Shown: positions 48,645-57,706, numbered from the stretch's first letter. The stretch is DNA of 64,000 nucleotides from Micromonospora yangpuensis (GCF_900091615.1 NZ_FMIA01000002.1:1674001-1738000); one strand, 5' to 3'. Notes: generated from the sequence alone by a model not told the origin. Numbers and translations: made by a program.

Positions 48645-49607
48645 TCAGCCCAGCGTGTCCATCAGGGCGGTGACATATTCATCTAGCCGCTCCTTCACGG
48701 CTCGCGTCGTCAGGTCTGTCCTGCCTGCTTCCCGCCATGGCTGCGCCACCACCTGCACTTCTTCTGAGCACGCCAGCGCGTCCCGCACCTGCCAGTACAA
48801 CCGCTCGCTCGCGGCGGCGGCCAGCACCCCGCCGGCCTCCTCATACGCCTGAGCGAACCGCGGACCCCACGCTGGGCCGTGCAGCAGCGCGAGATTGGTG
48901 CAGCAGTGCGCCACATCGAGATCCGCCGGGCCCCAGGAGGCCGCTGCCCAGTCGACGACGCCGGTGAGCTGGGCACCTGCCGGCCTGGTGGGCGGCAGGT
49001 CGAACAGCACGTTGCCGGGTTGAAAGTCGCGGTGCAGGAAACGCCCTTCACAGGGCGGTGCGGGCCTGCGGATCACGTCGATCGCCGCGGCCCATGCCGC
49101 CACGTCGGCGCCGTCCGGAGTCACGACGGTGTCGGCGGTCGTCAACGTCACGTACTTTTGGGGCCGCTGGGCGGGTTGCAACGCGTGGATCGCCACGAGT
49201 TGACGGGCCAGCAGGGGAACGCGTGTCTCCAGTCCCTCGTTCTCGAGGACCGTCCGGCCGGGTAGATGTGTCATCAGCAGCGATGGATGTTCACAGTGGG
49301 TGGCGGTCGGATCAACCGCGAGTAGTCCAGGAGCCGGCACGCCGGTCCCCGCGAGCAGGGACAGGGCGTCGGCCTCCCGGTTCAGCCAGTCCTCGGCGTG
49401 TCCCACGTAGGACGGGTCGGCGAAGCTCCGTAGCACCAGGTCACGGGTGCTTCGGTCGCGCGTGCCGATGGTCAGCCTCCGCATTTCGGCAGTTATGCCG
49501 CCATGCAGCACCGTGGTCCTGACGATCCGTTCGCCGACCTCCAGGTGCCGGCTCACCCACGCCAGTGTCAACGGTCGGACAGCCGCCGCCTCGTCGTGGT
49601 TGGTCAC
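48645..49607 (-). CDS. Aminoglycoside-phosphotransferase-fold kinase
   Basis: 320 aa. APH/choline-kinase fold: LVLRSFADPSYVGHAEDWLN (ATP-region strands), then LLMTHLPGRTVLENEGLETR, GRFLHRDFQPGNVLFDLP (the H-x-D-x-x-x-x-N catalytic loop) and TGVVDWAAASWGPADLDVAH (D-W metal-binding DFG-like motif). It is a small-molecule kinase rather than a proven resistance enzyme. It stands alone, minus strand. The region 48585-48644 beyond its stop holds no gene, and 49608-49891 upstream likewise shows none. Confidence 0.87.
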   Translation of the reverse strand: MTNHDEAAAVRPLTLAWVSRHLEVGERIVRTTVLHGGITAEMRRLTIGTRDRSTRDLVLRSFADPSYVGHAEDWLNREADALSLLAGTGVPAPGLLAVDPTATHCEHPSLLMTHLPGRTVLENEGLETRVPLLARQLVAIHALQPAQRPQKYVTLTTADTVVTPDGADVAAWAAAIDVIRRPAPPCEGRFLHRDFQPGNVLFDLPPTRPAGAQLTGVVDWAAASWGPADLDVAHCCTNLALLHGPAWGPRFAQAYEEAGGVLAAAASERLYWQVRDALACSEEVQVVAQPWREAGRTDLTTRAVKERLDEYVTALMDTLG

Positions 49608-49891
49608 CTTGCCACCTCATCATCCGGAGGGCGGCAGACGCGACGCCCGTCAAGCCGCCCCACTCCATCCTCACCAGCAGTACGTCCGGCGGAGGGAAAC
49701 CCACAGACACCGCCGAGACCGAGAACCGGACGGTAAATCCGGACACTCTCACCCGGCGCCGTCCGGACCCCGTGGGTGTCGCTGGCCGGTACCTTGATCA
49801 TCCACTGCCTTGAACCGGACGTGACAACGGCCCGAGCGTCCGGCCAAGAGTCAGACTCTTGCTTCCACTTGCTCCGAAACAGGAGGGGCAG

Positions 49892-50365
49892 CTACCGGCC
49901 AACGTCCGCGTACATCCCGGACACAATTTGGGTGATTCGGGACGCGACGTCGGCCGGATTGATTGCCGACGGGGGTAGGGCCTCGTTGACCTCGGCCCAC
50001 AACCGGGCCTCGCTGTACCCGGTCGGGAGGCGCAGGAACCACCGGTACCCAGGAGGGCGGGCCGGGGCCCCGCAGGCTTGCAGGTACTCGTTGATGGTGG
50101 CGTCGACATCGGCCTGCTCATCCGCCGTGCGCGGCCGCACCTGCCGTTCGTCGCCGGCCGGGCCGTTCGTCGTGGTGACCGTGGAGTGCGATTCCACACG
50201 GTCTGGGACGCGGGCCATCCTGGCAGTGCCGGCGGTCCAGCCGACCAGCGCGCCCCAGGTGCTCTCGGGCAGCTCGAACCATTCGTGGCCGTCTGTGGGA
50301 GCCAGCGACGCAGGTAGCAGCGGCACGTCGTGCCAGCCTCCGGCGCTGGTCTCCGAGTCGGCCAT
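49892..50365 (-). CDS. DUF5956-like conserved actinobacterial protein
   Basis: About 157 aa. MADSETSAGGWHDVPLLPAS then EWFELPESTWGALVGWTAG, a middle acidic stretch, and GYRWFLRLPTGYSEARLWAE with a final VASRITQIVSGMYADV. The WHxVPLLP...EWxELPExxWGALVGW pattern fits the actinobacterial DUF5956 family as I remember it. Function is unknown. It lacks a signal peptide and stands alone. ATG 50374 three codons upstream is an alternative start. Confidence 0.65.
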   Translation of the reverse strand: MADSETSAGGWHDVPLLPASLAPTDGHEWFELPESTWGALVGWTAGTARMARVPDRVESHSTVTTTNGPAGDERQVRPRTADEQADVDATINEYLQACGAPARPPGYRWFLRLPTGYSEARLWAEVNEALPPSAINPADVASRITQIVSGMYADVGR

Positions 50366-50444
50366 GGTTGCCACCTCTGGTGAGGGCTGGGGCCCGACGA
50401 ACCCCGGCCCTCATTGTGACCGCATCGACTACCGTTACCAGGCG

Positions 50445-50655
50445 TTACGTGAATACCCAGTTGCCATTGTCGGTGGGGCAGTTGAAGGACTGTGAGCGAA
50501 CTTCTGCTGCGATGTAGGTCGGGTATCCGCTGCGGGTGAACGTGGTGTTGCCGGCTGCGGGTAGGTCGGTCCGGTGATTCACGGCATCACCGGAAGGAAC
50601 CGTCGCGGGCAAGGTCGCCTTGCCCCCGACGAGGCGGGGCGGGGCCGCTCTTACC
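50445..50655 (-). pseudogene. Orphan C-terminal coding fragment
   Basis: The minus frame ending at 50445 has a protein-like tail: VRAAPPRLVGGKATLPATVP, then NTTFTRSGYPTYIAAEVRSQ and SFNCPTDNGNWVFT. It resembles the end of a secreted protein. No start codon or N-terminus is found: upstream it runs out of frame through the beta-helix gene. I take it as a gene remnant between DUF5956 and the beta-helix gene. Confidence 0.35.
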
Positions 50656-50677
50656 TGTGTACCCGGGCAGGCCCCGG

Positions 50678-51913
50678 TCAGCAGCGGTTGATCGTCGAGT
50701 TGTTCAGGGTGATGTTGCTGATGGTCAGGTTGGTGGTGCAGGGGCTCTCCCGGATCCGGCTGTTGACCAGGGTGAAGTTGCGCAGGACGATGTCCCGGTT
50801 GCCGGGGAACTCGGTTCGCGCCGCGAGCCGGACCTCGCCGCCGCCGCTGATCGTGCCGCCGTTCGCGGCGATGTTCACCCCGTAGCAGTTCTCGATCAGG
50901 ATGGCGTTGTTGCCGGTGTTGGCGATGTCGACCCGGTCGATGCTGGCGCCACCGGACTCGGAGACGCAGAAGATGCCCCGGCCGCCGCCGCGTGCCTTGA
51001 CCGTGCCGACCCGGATGTTTGTCGGGTAGTTGGAGCCGATCCGGCCGTTGCGGTTGGCCATCCGGAAGGCGGCGTACCCGGTGCCGGTGCCGGCGTTCTC
51101 CGCGTCGACGGTGTTGACCGTGGCGTTGATCGTCTGGTTCAGCAGCAGGCCGGACTCGCCGACGTTGCGGGCGGTCACCGTGCCGACGGTCAGCCCGTCG
51201 ACGCCGTACGTCTCGACGGCGTGCGAGCTGGCGCCGGAGACGTACACGTTGTCGATCCGGATGTTGCGGGACCACTGGCTGGTGTCGCCCCGGTTGTCGA
51301 TGCGGACGCCGAGGCCGCCGGAGAGCCGCATGTCGATCTGGCCGAGGACGACGTCGGTGACGTTGCGCAGGAAGATCCCGTACAGCGGCGCGCCGGTGAC
51401 GGCGAGGTTCTGCACCTCGACCTGGGTGGTGCCGCGGGAGTAGATCGGCGCTTGGTCGCCGGAGCCGGAGCCGGTGACGTTGATGGTGCCGCAGACGTCG
51501 ATCGTGGTGTAGCTGGGCAGTGAGATCCGGGAGTTGGCGCTGATCGTGCCGGAGCCCCGGACGACTACCCGCTGCTTGCTGGTCCGGCCGGCGCTGAGGC
51601 TGCCGATCGCGGCCTGCACGGCGGCCCGCATGTCGCCGCCGGTGTAGACGGTGCTGCTGCCGTTGCGGGCGGTCCAGGTGCCGCCGTTGAGCACGGCCTC
51701 GGCGTTGAACGAGCCGCTGCCGCAGGCGTTGGCGACGGGGTTGGTGTTGGGGTCGACAGTCGCGGCCGCGGCGGTGCGGTTGGGGTTGACCGTCGCGGCC
51801 GTGGCGGGGGTCGGTGCGACGAGGGTGCCGACCCCGACGAGGGTCAGCGCGGTCGCGACCGCCAGGGTGAGTCGTCGGCGGTGGGCGGGTCTGCTGCGGG
51901 TCGAGAGCGCCAT
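50678..51913 (-). CDS. Secreted right-handed parallel beta-helix protein (pectate-lyase-like)
   Basis: 411 aa. Signal peptide: basic head, then LTLAVATALTLVGVGTLVAP and an ATAA cleavage region. A Ser/Thr/Asn-rich linker leads to GGDMRAAVQAAIGSLSAGRT and a long run of beta-helix coils: VVVRGSGTISANSRISLPSY, IDVCGTINVTGSGSGD, IRIDNVYVSGASSHAVETYG, ILIENCYGVNIAANGG. Asn ladders and paired Cys are visible. Pectate lyase and related polysaccharide lyases have this fold; no catalytic set is certain. ATG 51913 lies behind GGAGGAGCA. An AAACGTTT dyad 105 nt upstream suggests LacI-type sugar control. Confidence 0.85.
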   Translation of the reverse strand: MALSTRSRPAHRRRLTLAVATALTLVGVGTLVAPTPATAATVNPNRTAAAATVDPNTNPVANACGSGSFNAEAVLNGGTWTARNGSSTVYTGGDMRAAVQAAIGSLSAGRTSKQRVVVRGSGTISANSRISLPSYTTIDVCGTINVTGSGSGDQAPIYSRGTTQVEVQNLAVTGAPLYGIFLRNVTDVVLGQIDMRLSGGLGVRIDNRGDTSQWSRNIRIDNVYVSGASSHAVETYGVDGLTVGTVTARNVGESGLLLNQTINATVNTVDAENAGTGTGYAAFRMANRNGRIGSNYPTNIRVGTVKARGGGRGIFCVSESGGASIDRVDIANTGNNAILIENCYGVNIAANGGTISGGGEVRLAARTEFPGNRDIVLRNFTLVNSRIRESPCTTNLTISNITLNNSTINRC

Positions 51914-52017
51914 GGATGCTCCTCCGGGTGCTTCGCGGCAGGGTGGGAGCGCTGGCGGTGGTGGTGGCAAGCGCATTCCCCGGACGCCCGAAATGTATCG
52001 AAGCTCATCGAAGTAAT

Positions 52018-52027
52018 CAAACGTTTC
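52018..52027. promoter_or_regulatory. LacI-type operator candidate
   Basis: CAAACGTTTC contains the 8-bp dyad AAACGTTT, the core of many LacI/GalR-family sites. It lies 105 nt upstream of the secreted beta-helix start. A neighbouring direct repeat of TCGAAG (in TCGAAGCTCATCGAAG, from about 51999) may overlap the promoter. Regulation by a sugar-responsive repressor is inferred. Confidence 0.4.
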
Positions 52028-52114
52028 CCGCGTACGGCGACCGCCCGCCGCGCCGGGGTGCGGCACGACGGGCGGTCGGGGCTGACGGGTTGACGCGGGG
52101 TGACGCGGGTGGGG

Positions 52115-52633
52115 TCAGGCCGGGGTGGGGAAGCCGTACCGGCTGGCGTGCTCCGGGTCGGTCGGGTCGACCTGCCGCAGACCGGCGTCGGCGAGGCGCT
52201 TGTTGACCTCGTCGAGCTGGTCGCGGACGATCCGGGCCTCCTCCTCGGTGACCCGGCCCCGGTGCGGCTTGCCGGCGTGCTCGACGGTGCCGTAGTCGAT
52301 CTTCTCGGCGCCCTTGCGGGCCCGGGGCGGCTTGACCCGCTCGGCGGTACGCAGCAACTGGGCCATCGGCGTGTCGGTAGCCATCGCGTCGAACTCACTG
52401 GCGGTGAGCACCACCCGACGCGGCTCGTCGCCGCCGTGCCGGTCGTGGACCTCGACCACCGCGACGTCCAGCGCGGCGTCGTCGATGCTCTCGATCTCGG
52501 CCGGGGTGGCGTCCAGCTGCACAGGGCCGGCGACCAGGTCAGGGTGCTCCAGGACGACGACGCGGACCACCTCGTCGTCGGCTTGCAGGACCGTGCCAGT
52601 GAAGTCGGAGACGTGGATCGTCTTCTTGCCCAT
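52115..52633 (-). CDS. Conserved actinobacterial protein of unknown function
   Basis: 172 aa, ATG 52633 behind GGAGAAG. It starts MGKKTIHVSDFTGTVLQADD, has alternating beta-like segments (VRVVVLEHPDLVAGPVQLDA; ALDVAVVEVHDRHGG), then FDAMATDTPMAQLLRTAERV and a charged C-terminus, KIDYGTVEHAGKPHRGRVTE. There is no transmembrane segment, signal peptide or catalytic motif. The repeated spacing of PMxxLLxxA and YGxxEHAG-x-PHRG looks conserved, but I cannot assign a family. It has no clear operon partners. Confidence 0.7.
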   Translation of the reverse strand: MGKKTIHVSDFTGTVLQADDEVVRVVVLEHPDLVAGPVQLDATPAEIESIDDAALDVAVVEVHDRHGGDEPRRVVLTASEFDAMATDTPMAQLLRTAERVKPPRARKGAEKIDYGTVEHAGKPHRGRVTEEEARIVRDQLDEVNKRLADAGLRQVDPTDPEHASRYGFPTPA

Positions 52634-52749
52634 GCGCGGAGCTTCTCCTGTCGTACACCGTTTCTCGGACCAGGAGAAGTTACCCGACAGGTGTGCGAAG
52701 ACCGTGGGGTGCGCCGCCCGGGAGTGTCGCCGGTTCCACTTCGGCCGGA

Positions 52750-52953
52750 TCAGCTGGCCCGGGGCAGGCCGCCCGGGGCGGACCTGCCGGCCGGCAGCTT
52801 GTTCAGCTCGTGCCAGGAGAGCGCGGCGTTCGGGCCACGCGAGGTGCGGACGCGATGGTACGGCGGCTGCGCCGGGAGCCGCCCGGTCGACTCCGGCTCC
52901 CGCCAGAGGTGCCCGGTGTCCTGCTGGTACCGCTCGTTCGGCTGATTCGGCAT
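52750..52953 (-). CDS. Small hypothetical protein
   Basis: 67 aa, ATG 52953: MPNQPNERYQQDTGHLWREP, then ESTGRLPAQPPYHRVRTSRG and NAALSWHELNKLPAGRSAPG. It is Pro/Arg/Gln-rich with no recognised domain. GGGACGG-like sequence precedes the ATG. Protein-like composition and a correctly placed start support it, but it could be spurious. The region 52954-53222, AT-richer (CATGTATGAAAATGAATATG near 52981), has no other gene and may hold a promoter. Confidence 0.45.
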   Translation of the reverse strand: MPNQPNERYQQDTGHLWREPESTGRLPAQPPYHRVRTSRGPNAALSWHELNKLPAGRSAPGGLPRAS

Positions 52954-53222
52954 GCCCTTTACCGTCCCAGAGAAAGTTGTCCATGTATGAAAATGAATAT
53001 GACGCTCGGTCGATGTTTCTGGTTCCCCGAAGTCGCCTTTGTCACCAACCCGCAACGTCGACGAAGCACGGTACGGCTGCACCGTTGGTGCGCGCCGGCA
53101 ATCGCCTGGACCTGCCCGATCGGCCGACCTCCCCCGCCGTCACGCCGATCCGGGGGATGATCCGGGGCACGGGTCCAGTACGCCGGCCGGCGGGCCGACA
53201 TGTTTCGGTGAGGTGACTGCGG

Positions 53223-53885
53223 GTGTTCGATCGGCGGTTGTTCCTGCACCTGGTGACCTGGCTGGGGCAGTGGCCGGCCGGTCCCGGACGGCACGTGGTC
53301 GGCTCGCCCCGGCGGGCCCGACCGGCCTGGGACGGCCGGGCCCGGCCGGCGCTCGCCGTCGCCGCCGAGGGCGTCACGGTGCTTTCCGTGCCGCCGGACC
53401 GGGTAGTCGCGGTCCGGGCGCTGGTCGGGGTGCCGGCGCGGCGGTTCCTGCCGGGGTTGCCCGAGGCGGTCGGCTACCCGGCCTGGACGGTCCACGACGG
53501 TGCCTTCCGGTGGACCCGGTCCCCGGCGCGGCTGCCCGACGCCGGCCGGTGGACCCCGCCGACGGCTCCCGGGCTGCCCCACTGGCTGCGGCTGTTCGAC
53601 CGGGACGTGCTGGTGGTGCGGGATGTCGACGGCCGGTACCTGGCCGGGGTGGGCATCAAACGGCACGACGCGTACGGGCACGAGCTGGCGGTGGGCACGG
53701 TGCCCGACGCCCGGGGCCGGGGGCTGGCCCGACGGCTGGTCGCCCAGGCCGCCCGGCGGGTGCTCGACGAGGGAGCGGTGCCTACCTACCTGCACGACGT
53801 CGGCAACCTGGCCTCGGCGCGGGTGGCCGAGGCGGCGGGTTTCCCGGACCGGGGCTGGCGGGCCTACGGCGTGTACCCGGACTGA
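53223..53885 (+). CDS. GNAT-family N-acetyltransferase
   Basis: 220 aa from GTG 53223. The first 100 residues are a divergent N-terminal half (RLFLHLVTWLGQWPAG; VTVLSVPPDRVVAVRALVGV). The GNAT core lies C-terminal: YLAGVGIKRHDAYGHELAVG, TVPDARGRGLARRLVAQAAR (acetyl-CoA Q/R-G-x-G-x-A loop) and YLHDVGNLASARVAEAAGFP. Cytosolic acyltransferase; substrate unknown. It is convergent with the GH3 gene, 6 nt between stops, so there is no room for an independent terminator. Confidence 0.85.
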   Translation: MFDRRLFLHLVTWLGQWPAGPGRHVVGSPRRARPAWDGRARPALAVAAEGVTVLSVPPDRVVAVRALVGVPARRFLPGLPEAVGYPAWTVHDGAFRWTRSPARLPDAGRWTPPTAPGLPHWLRLFDRDVLVVRDVDGRYLAGVGIKRHDAYGHELAVGTVPDARGRGLARRLVAQAARRVLDEGAVPTYLHDVGNLASARVAEAAGFPDRGWRAYGVYPD

Positions 53886-53891
53886 GCCGGA

Positions 53892-55343
53892 TCAGCGCCC
53901 CCGGTCGGTGGCCAGGCCGAGCACCTCCGCCGCCGCCCGAGCGTTGGCGTGGCTGGCCCCGTACGTGGTGACGAACGCCCGGACGCCGCTCGGCCGCCAA
54001 CCGCCCGGCCAGCCCAGCTCGACAACCGTCACCGGTCCGGTGGCGGCCAACGCCTCGACCAGCGCCGACCCGCCGGGAACCCGGTGCAGGTGCCGGCCGA
54101 CCAGCACGATCGGCCGGTCCCCGGCGAGCTGCCGCAGCGCGGCCGGGTCGGCGTCGGCGGCGACCACCCGGACCTGCTCGGCGTCGGCCAGGTGCGGCCC
54201 CAGCCCCCAGGGGACCCGTCCCTCGGCGACGGTCGAGGCGGCGTGCACCTGCACCACCAGCGGGTCCGCCAGCCCGGCGACGGTCCCCTCCACCCGCACC
54301 GCGCGGCGTGCCGCGGCGTACCCCAGATCGGGCTCGGGTGCTGCGGCGGTGGCCGGGACGGGCGCGGCGAGGGCGGCGGTGCGGGCGGCGGCCTGCTCGA
54401 CGCGGGCCCGGTCCAACCGACCGTCGGTGAGCGCGTCGACGACCTCCCCGACCACCCGTTCGACGAGCGCGGCGTCGACCCGCGCGCCGAGGCAGAGCAG
54501 GTCCGCCCCGGCGGCCAGCGCCCGGACGGCGCCCGGCCCGATCCCACCGGCGGCCAGCGCCGCGCCCCGCATCTCCAGCGCGTCGGTGACCAGCGTGCCG
54601 GTGAAGCCGTACTCGCCGCGCAGCAGGTCGACCAGGGCCGCCCGGCTGAAGGTGGCCGGGTCGTCGCCGGTGAGCCGGGGCACCCGGATGTGCGCGGTCA
54701 TCACGGCCCGGCTGCCGGCCGCCACCACCGCGGCGAACGGCGGCAGGTCGCGCTCGCGCAGCACCGCCGGCGAGACGTCCACGGTGGGCAGTTCGTGGTG
54801 CGAGTCGACGACTGTCGCGCCGTGGCCGGGGAAGTGCTTGGCGCAGGCGGCCACCCCGGCGGCCTGCAGCCCGAGCACCGCCGCGGCCGAGTGCGCGGCC
54901 ACCCGGGCCGGATCGGCCCCGAACGACCGGGTACCGATCACCGGGTTGTCGTCGGCGGTGTTGACGTCGACAGTCGGGGCCAGGTTCACGCCGATGCCGA
55001 GCCGGGCCAGCTCGGACCCGATCGCCTCGTGCACCCGGCGGGTGAGCGTCGGGTCGTCGACCACGCCGAGGGCGGCGTTGCCCGGGTACGGGCTGCCGGT
55101 GGCGTGCGCCAGCCGGGTGACGTCCCCACCCTCCTCGTCGATCGCGACCAGGACGTCGGCGCGGGCGGCCCGCAGCGCGGCGGTGCTCGCCGCGACCTGC
55201 TCCGGGGTGTGCACGTTGCGGCCGAACAGGACGTGCCCGGCCAGCCCGTCGGCGACCAGCCCGACCGCCCAGTCCGGCGGTACCGGCCCGGGGTACGCGG
55301 CGAGCAGCGTGCCGAGCACCAACCGGCGCAACCCTGGATCCAC
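53892..55343 (-). CDS. Glycoside hydrolase family 3, NagZ-like beta-N-acetylhexosaminidase
   Basis: 483 aa from GTG 55343, with GGGAGGGGG upstream. GH3 TIM barrel: VLVAIDEEGGDVTRLAHATG, GVNLAPTVDVNTADDNPVIG, ACAKHFPGHGATVVDSHHEL (the KHFPGHG and D-S-H acid/base loop of NagZ) and VTDALEMRGAALAAGG with the nucleophile Asp. NagZ-type enzymes cleave N-acetylglucosamine from muropeptides in the cytosol or outside it. No signal peptide is seen here. The C-terminal 150 residues form the second domain of actinomycete GH3 enzymes. The divergent ROK regulator gene at 55465 may control it. Confidence 0.9.
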   Translation of the reverse strand: MDPGLRRLVLGTLLAAYPGPVPPDWAVGLVADGLAGHVLFGRNVHTPEQVAASTAALRAARADVLVAIDEEGGDVTRLAHATGSPYPGNAALGVVDDPTLTRRVHEAIGSELARLGIGVNLAPTVDVNTADDNPVIGTRSFGADPARVAAHSAAAVLGLQAAGVAACAKHFPGHGATVVDSHHELPTVDVSPAVLRERDLPPFAAVVAAGSRAVMTAHIRVPRLTGDDPATFSRAALVDLLRGEYGFTGTLVTDALEMRGAALAAGGIGPGAVRALAAGADLLCLGARVDAALVERVVGEVVDALTDGRLDRARVEQAAARTAALAAPVPATAAAPEPDLGYAAARRAVRVEGTVAGLADPLVVQVHAASTVAEGRVPWGLGPHLADAEQVRVVAADADPAALRQLAGDRPIVLVGRHLHRVPGGSALVEALAATGPVTVVELGWPGGWRPSGVRAFVTTYGASHANARAAAEVLGLATDRGR

Positions 55344-55464
55344 CCGTACCCCCTCCCCGGTCCACCTGGCGGCCCGGCCGGTCACCGGGCGGCCGTTACG
55401 CTTTGGGCACCGCCCGCCCGGCGGCGCGCGGTCATCGGATTTTACGAAAACCAGAGGACACAGC

Positions 55465-56640
55465 ATGAGTACGACCCGGCTGCCCGGTACGCCCCGCCTG
55501 CTGCGGGCACTCAACGACCGCGCGGCGCTGGAGTTGCTACTCGAACGCGGCCCTCTCACCCGGGCCCGGATCGGTGAGCTGACCGGGCTGTCCAAGGTGA
55601 CCGCCTCGCAGCTGGTCGAGCGGCTGGAGGAGCGGGGGCTGGTCGCCCGGGTCGGCGAGCAGGCCGGTGGACGCGGGCCGAACGCCCAGCTCTACGCCGT
55701 CCGCCCGGGCAGCGCGTACGTGGTCGGGGTGGACGTCGGCCCGGACCGGGTGGTGGCCGCCTGCGCCGACATCACCGGCGCGGTGGTCGGCCATGTCGAG
55801 CAGTCCACCCGGGACACCGACGACCCGGTGGGCGTGGTGCACAACGCGGTGGTCCAGGCGGTCGCCAGCGCCGGGGCGGAACTGGCCGGCGTCCGGCGGA
55901 TCGTGCTGGGCACCCCCGGCCTGGTCGACCCCGGCACCGGCGACATCACCTTCGCCTTCAACCTGCCGCGCTGGCACCGGGGCCTGCTCGCCGCGCTCCG
56001 GGACGACCTGCACACCCCGGTGGTCTTCGAGAACGACGTCAACCTCGCGGCGGTCGCCGAGGCGCAGTCCGGTGCGGCGCGCGGGGTCGGCGACTTCGCC
56101 CTGATCTGGGCCGGCGCCGGTGTCGGCCTGGCGATCATGCTCGGTGGCCGGCTGCACCACGGCAGCAACGGCGCGGCCGGCGAGATCGGGTACCTTCCGG
56201 TGCCCGGGGTGCCGATCCCCCGGGACGTGTCCCGCCGGGCCAAGCCGGCGTTCCAGCAGCTCGCCGCCGCCGACGCGGTCCGGGAGGTGGCCCGCGAACA
56301 CGGCCTCGACGCGCCCAGCGCCGCCGACGCGGTACGCGCCGCCACCACGGCCGGTGCGGCCGGGGAGGCGTTCCTCGACGAGTTGGCCCGCCGGCTGGCC
56401 CTCGGCGTGGCGAGCACCTGCGTGGTGCTCGACCCGCCGTTGGTGGTCCTGGCCGGTGAGATCGGCCAGGCCGGCGGGGCGGCGCTGGCCGACCGGGTGC
56501 AGCACGAGGTGGCCGCGATCACGCTGGTCACGCCCCGGGTGGTGGCCACCGGGCTGACCGAGGAGCCGATCCTGCAGGGTGCGCTGCGGACCGCGTTGGA
56601 CGCGGTCCGCGACGAGGTGTTCGGCTCCACGGTCGGCTGA
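55465..56640 (+). CDS. ROK-family transcriptional regulator
   Basis: 391 aa. The winged-helix head LTRARIGELTGLSKVTASQL (HTH) continues VERLEERGLVARVGEQAGGR. The ROK sugar-kinase-like part follows: VVGVDVGPDRVVAACADITG, VFENDVNLAAVAEAQSG, FALIWAGAGVGLAIMLGGRL, HHGSNGAAGEIGYLPVPG. The zinc-binding Cys-x-Cys set of true ROK kinases is not evident, as expected for regulators. Binding a sugar such as GlcNAc would derepress the divergent GH3 gene; the ligand is inferred. ATG 55465 follows AGAGGA, and the 121-bp gap includes an AT-rich stretch (GATTTTACGAAAACC). Confidence 0.9.
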   Translation: MSTTRLPGTPRLLRALNDRAALELLLERGPLTRARIGELTGLSKVTASQLVERLEERGLVARVGEQAGGRGPNAQLYAVRPGSAYVVGVDVGPDRVVAACADITGAVVGHVEQSTRDTDDPVGVVHNAVVQAVASAGAELAGVRRIVLGTPGLVDPGTGDITFAFNLPRWHRGLLAALRDDLHTPVVFENDVNLAAVAEAQSGAARGVGDFALIWAGAGVGLAIMLGGRLHHGSNGAAGEIGYLPVPGVPIPRDVSRRAKPAFQQLAAADAVREVAREHGLDAPSAADAVRAATTAGAAGEAFLDELARRLALGVASTCVVLDPPLVVLAGEIGQAGGAALADRVQHEVAAITLVTPRVVATGLTEEPILQGALRTALDAVRDEVFGSTVG

Positions 56641-56641
56641 C

Positions 56642-56725
56642 CCGCCGCCCGGCTCAGGTCCCGGCTCCGCCGCGCTCAGATCAGGGCCCGGCTTCCGCCG
56701 TTCAGATCAGGTCCCGGCGGCGGAA
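56642..56725. repeat. Tandem copies of the permease 3' end
   Basis: Three related units (GGCTCAGGTCCCGGCTCCGCC, split here as about 56650-56670; then GCTCAGATCAGGGCCCGGCT; then GTTCAGATCAGGTCCCGGCG) occur in a row. The last one overlaps the permease stop at 56702. The GATCAGGxCCCGG core recurs at 23-28-nt intervals, so the end of the permease gene appears to have been copied outward. Confidence 0.5.
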
Positions 56726-57706
56726 GGCGGCGAACGCGGCCAGGCAGAGCCCACCGGTCAGCCCGAGCAGCACCACCAGCGCCGTGCGGGCCGTCAGCAC
56801 GAACTCGCCGGTGCAGCCGTCCGGGCCGCAGACCATCTCGCCCCAGAACGCGTACCGGCCGGTCAACCAGGCGATGAGGTGGCTGGAGAGCATCCACCTG
56901 TCGACCTGACGGACGTCCACCAGCTCCATCACCAGCCGGGCGCCCAGCTCCCACACCACCGCGTACGCCGCCACCGTGCCCAGCGCCGCCGCGGTGTGCC
57001 GCCCCAGGGTGGCCAGCGCGAAGCCCAGGACGGTGGCCAGCAGCACCAGCACCAGCCCCCGGCCGTGCCGGGTGGCCAGCGACTGCCAGAACTCCCCGTC
57101 GAGGTTGCCCGGCAGCCCGGCGGACTGACCGATCAACCAGAACGTGCCGAGATAACCGGCCGAGGCGACCAGCGACAGCAGCAGGACCGCGCCGAGCAGG
57201 GTGCCGAGCTTGGCGGTGAGCACCGTCAACCGGCGGGGCCGCCACAGCAGCAGGTTGACCACCCCACCGGAGTTCAGGTCGGCCCCGATGTACGAGGCGC
57301 CGACCAGGAAACCGAACAGCACCAGGAAGGCGACGAGGAAGTACAGCAGTCCCCGGGCCTCGTCGGCGAAGGTGAACACACCGCTGAGATGGTCCGCGGC
57401 GACCGGCAACCGGTCCCGCTGGCCCGGGTCGAGCACCGAACACTCGGCGGGGTAGTCCTCCGGCTCCTCGCCGGGCAGGGTCGCGCCGCGTCGTACCGCG
57501 ACGCAGCGCTCGTACTCCAGCTCCATGGCCCGGATCTCCTGCGCGGCCTGCGTGCGGGCCTCCTGCACCTCGGCGTCACTCGGGCGGTGCGAGCTGATCA
57601 CGGTGGTCGTCGCGGTCACCCCGAAGGCGAGCACCAACAGCACGATCATGAGCTGGACGAAGCGGCGGGAGGCCAGCCGCTCCAGCTCGGCACGGACGAG
57701 GTTCAC
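56702..57706 (-). CDS. ABC transporter permease (ABC-2 type)
   Basis: 334 aa from GTG 57706. Six transmembrane segments: FVQLMIVLLVLAFGVTATTT, then an extracytoplasmic loop of about 90 residues (EYERCVAVRRGATLPGEEPE, YPAECSVLDPG), and FLVAFLVLFGFLVGASYIGA, LLGAVLLLSLVASAGYLGTF, GLVLVLLATVLGFALATLG, TALVVLLGLTGGLCLAAF. The ABC-2 fold and the neighbouring ATPase indicate an exporter of drugs, lipids or peptides. Its GTG overlaps the ATPase stop by 4 nt. Confidence 0.88.
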   Translation of the reverse strand: MNLVRAELERLASRRFVQLMIVLLVLAFGVTATTTVISSHRPSDAEVQEARTQAAQEIRAMELEYERCVAVRRGATLPGEEPEDYPAECSVLDPGQRDRLPVAADHLSGVFTFADEARGLLYFLVAFLVLFGFLVGASYIGADLNSGGVVNLLLWRPRRLTVLTAKLGTLLGAVLLLSLVASAGYLGTFWLIGQSAGLPGNLDGEFWQSLATRHGRGLVLVLLATVLGFALATLGRHTAAALGTVAAYAVVWELGARLVMELVDVRQVDRWMLSSHLIAWLTGRYAFWGEMVCGPDGCTGEFVLTARTALVVLLGLTGGLCLAAFAAFRRRDLI

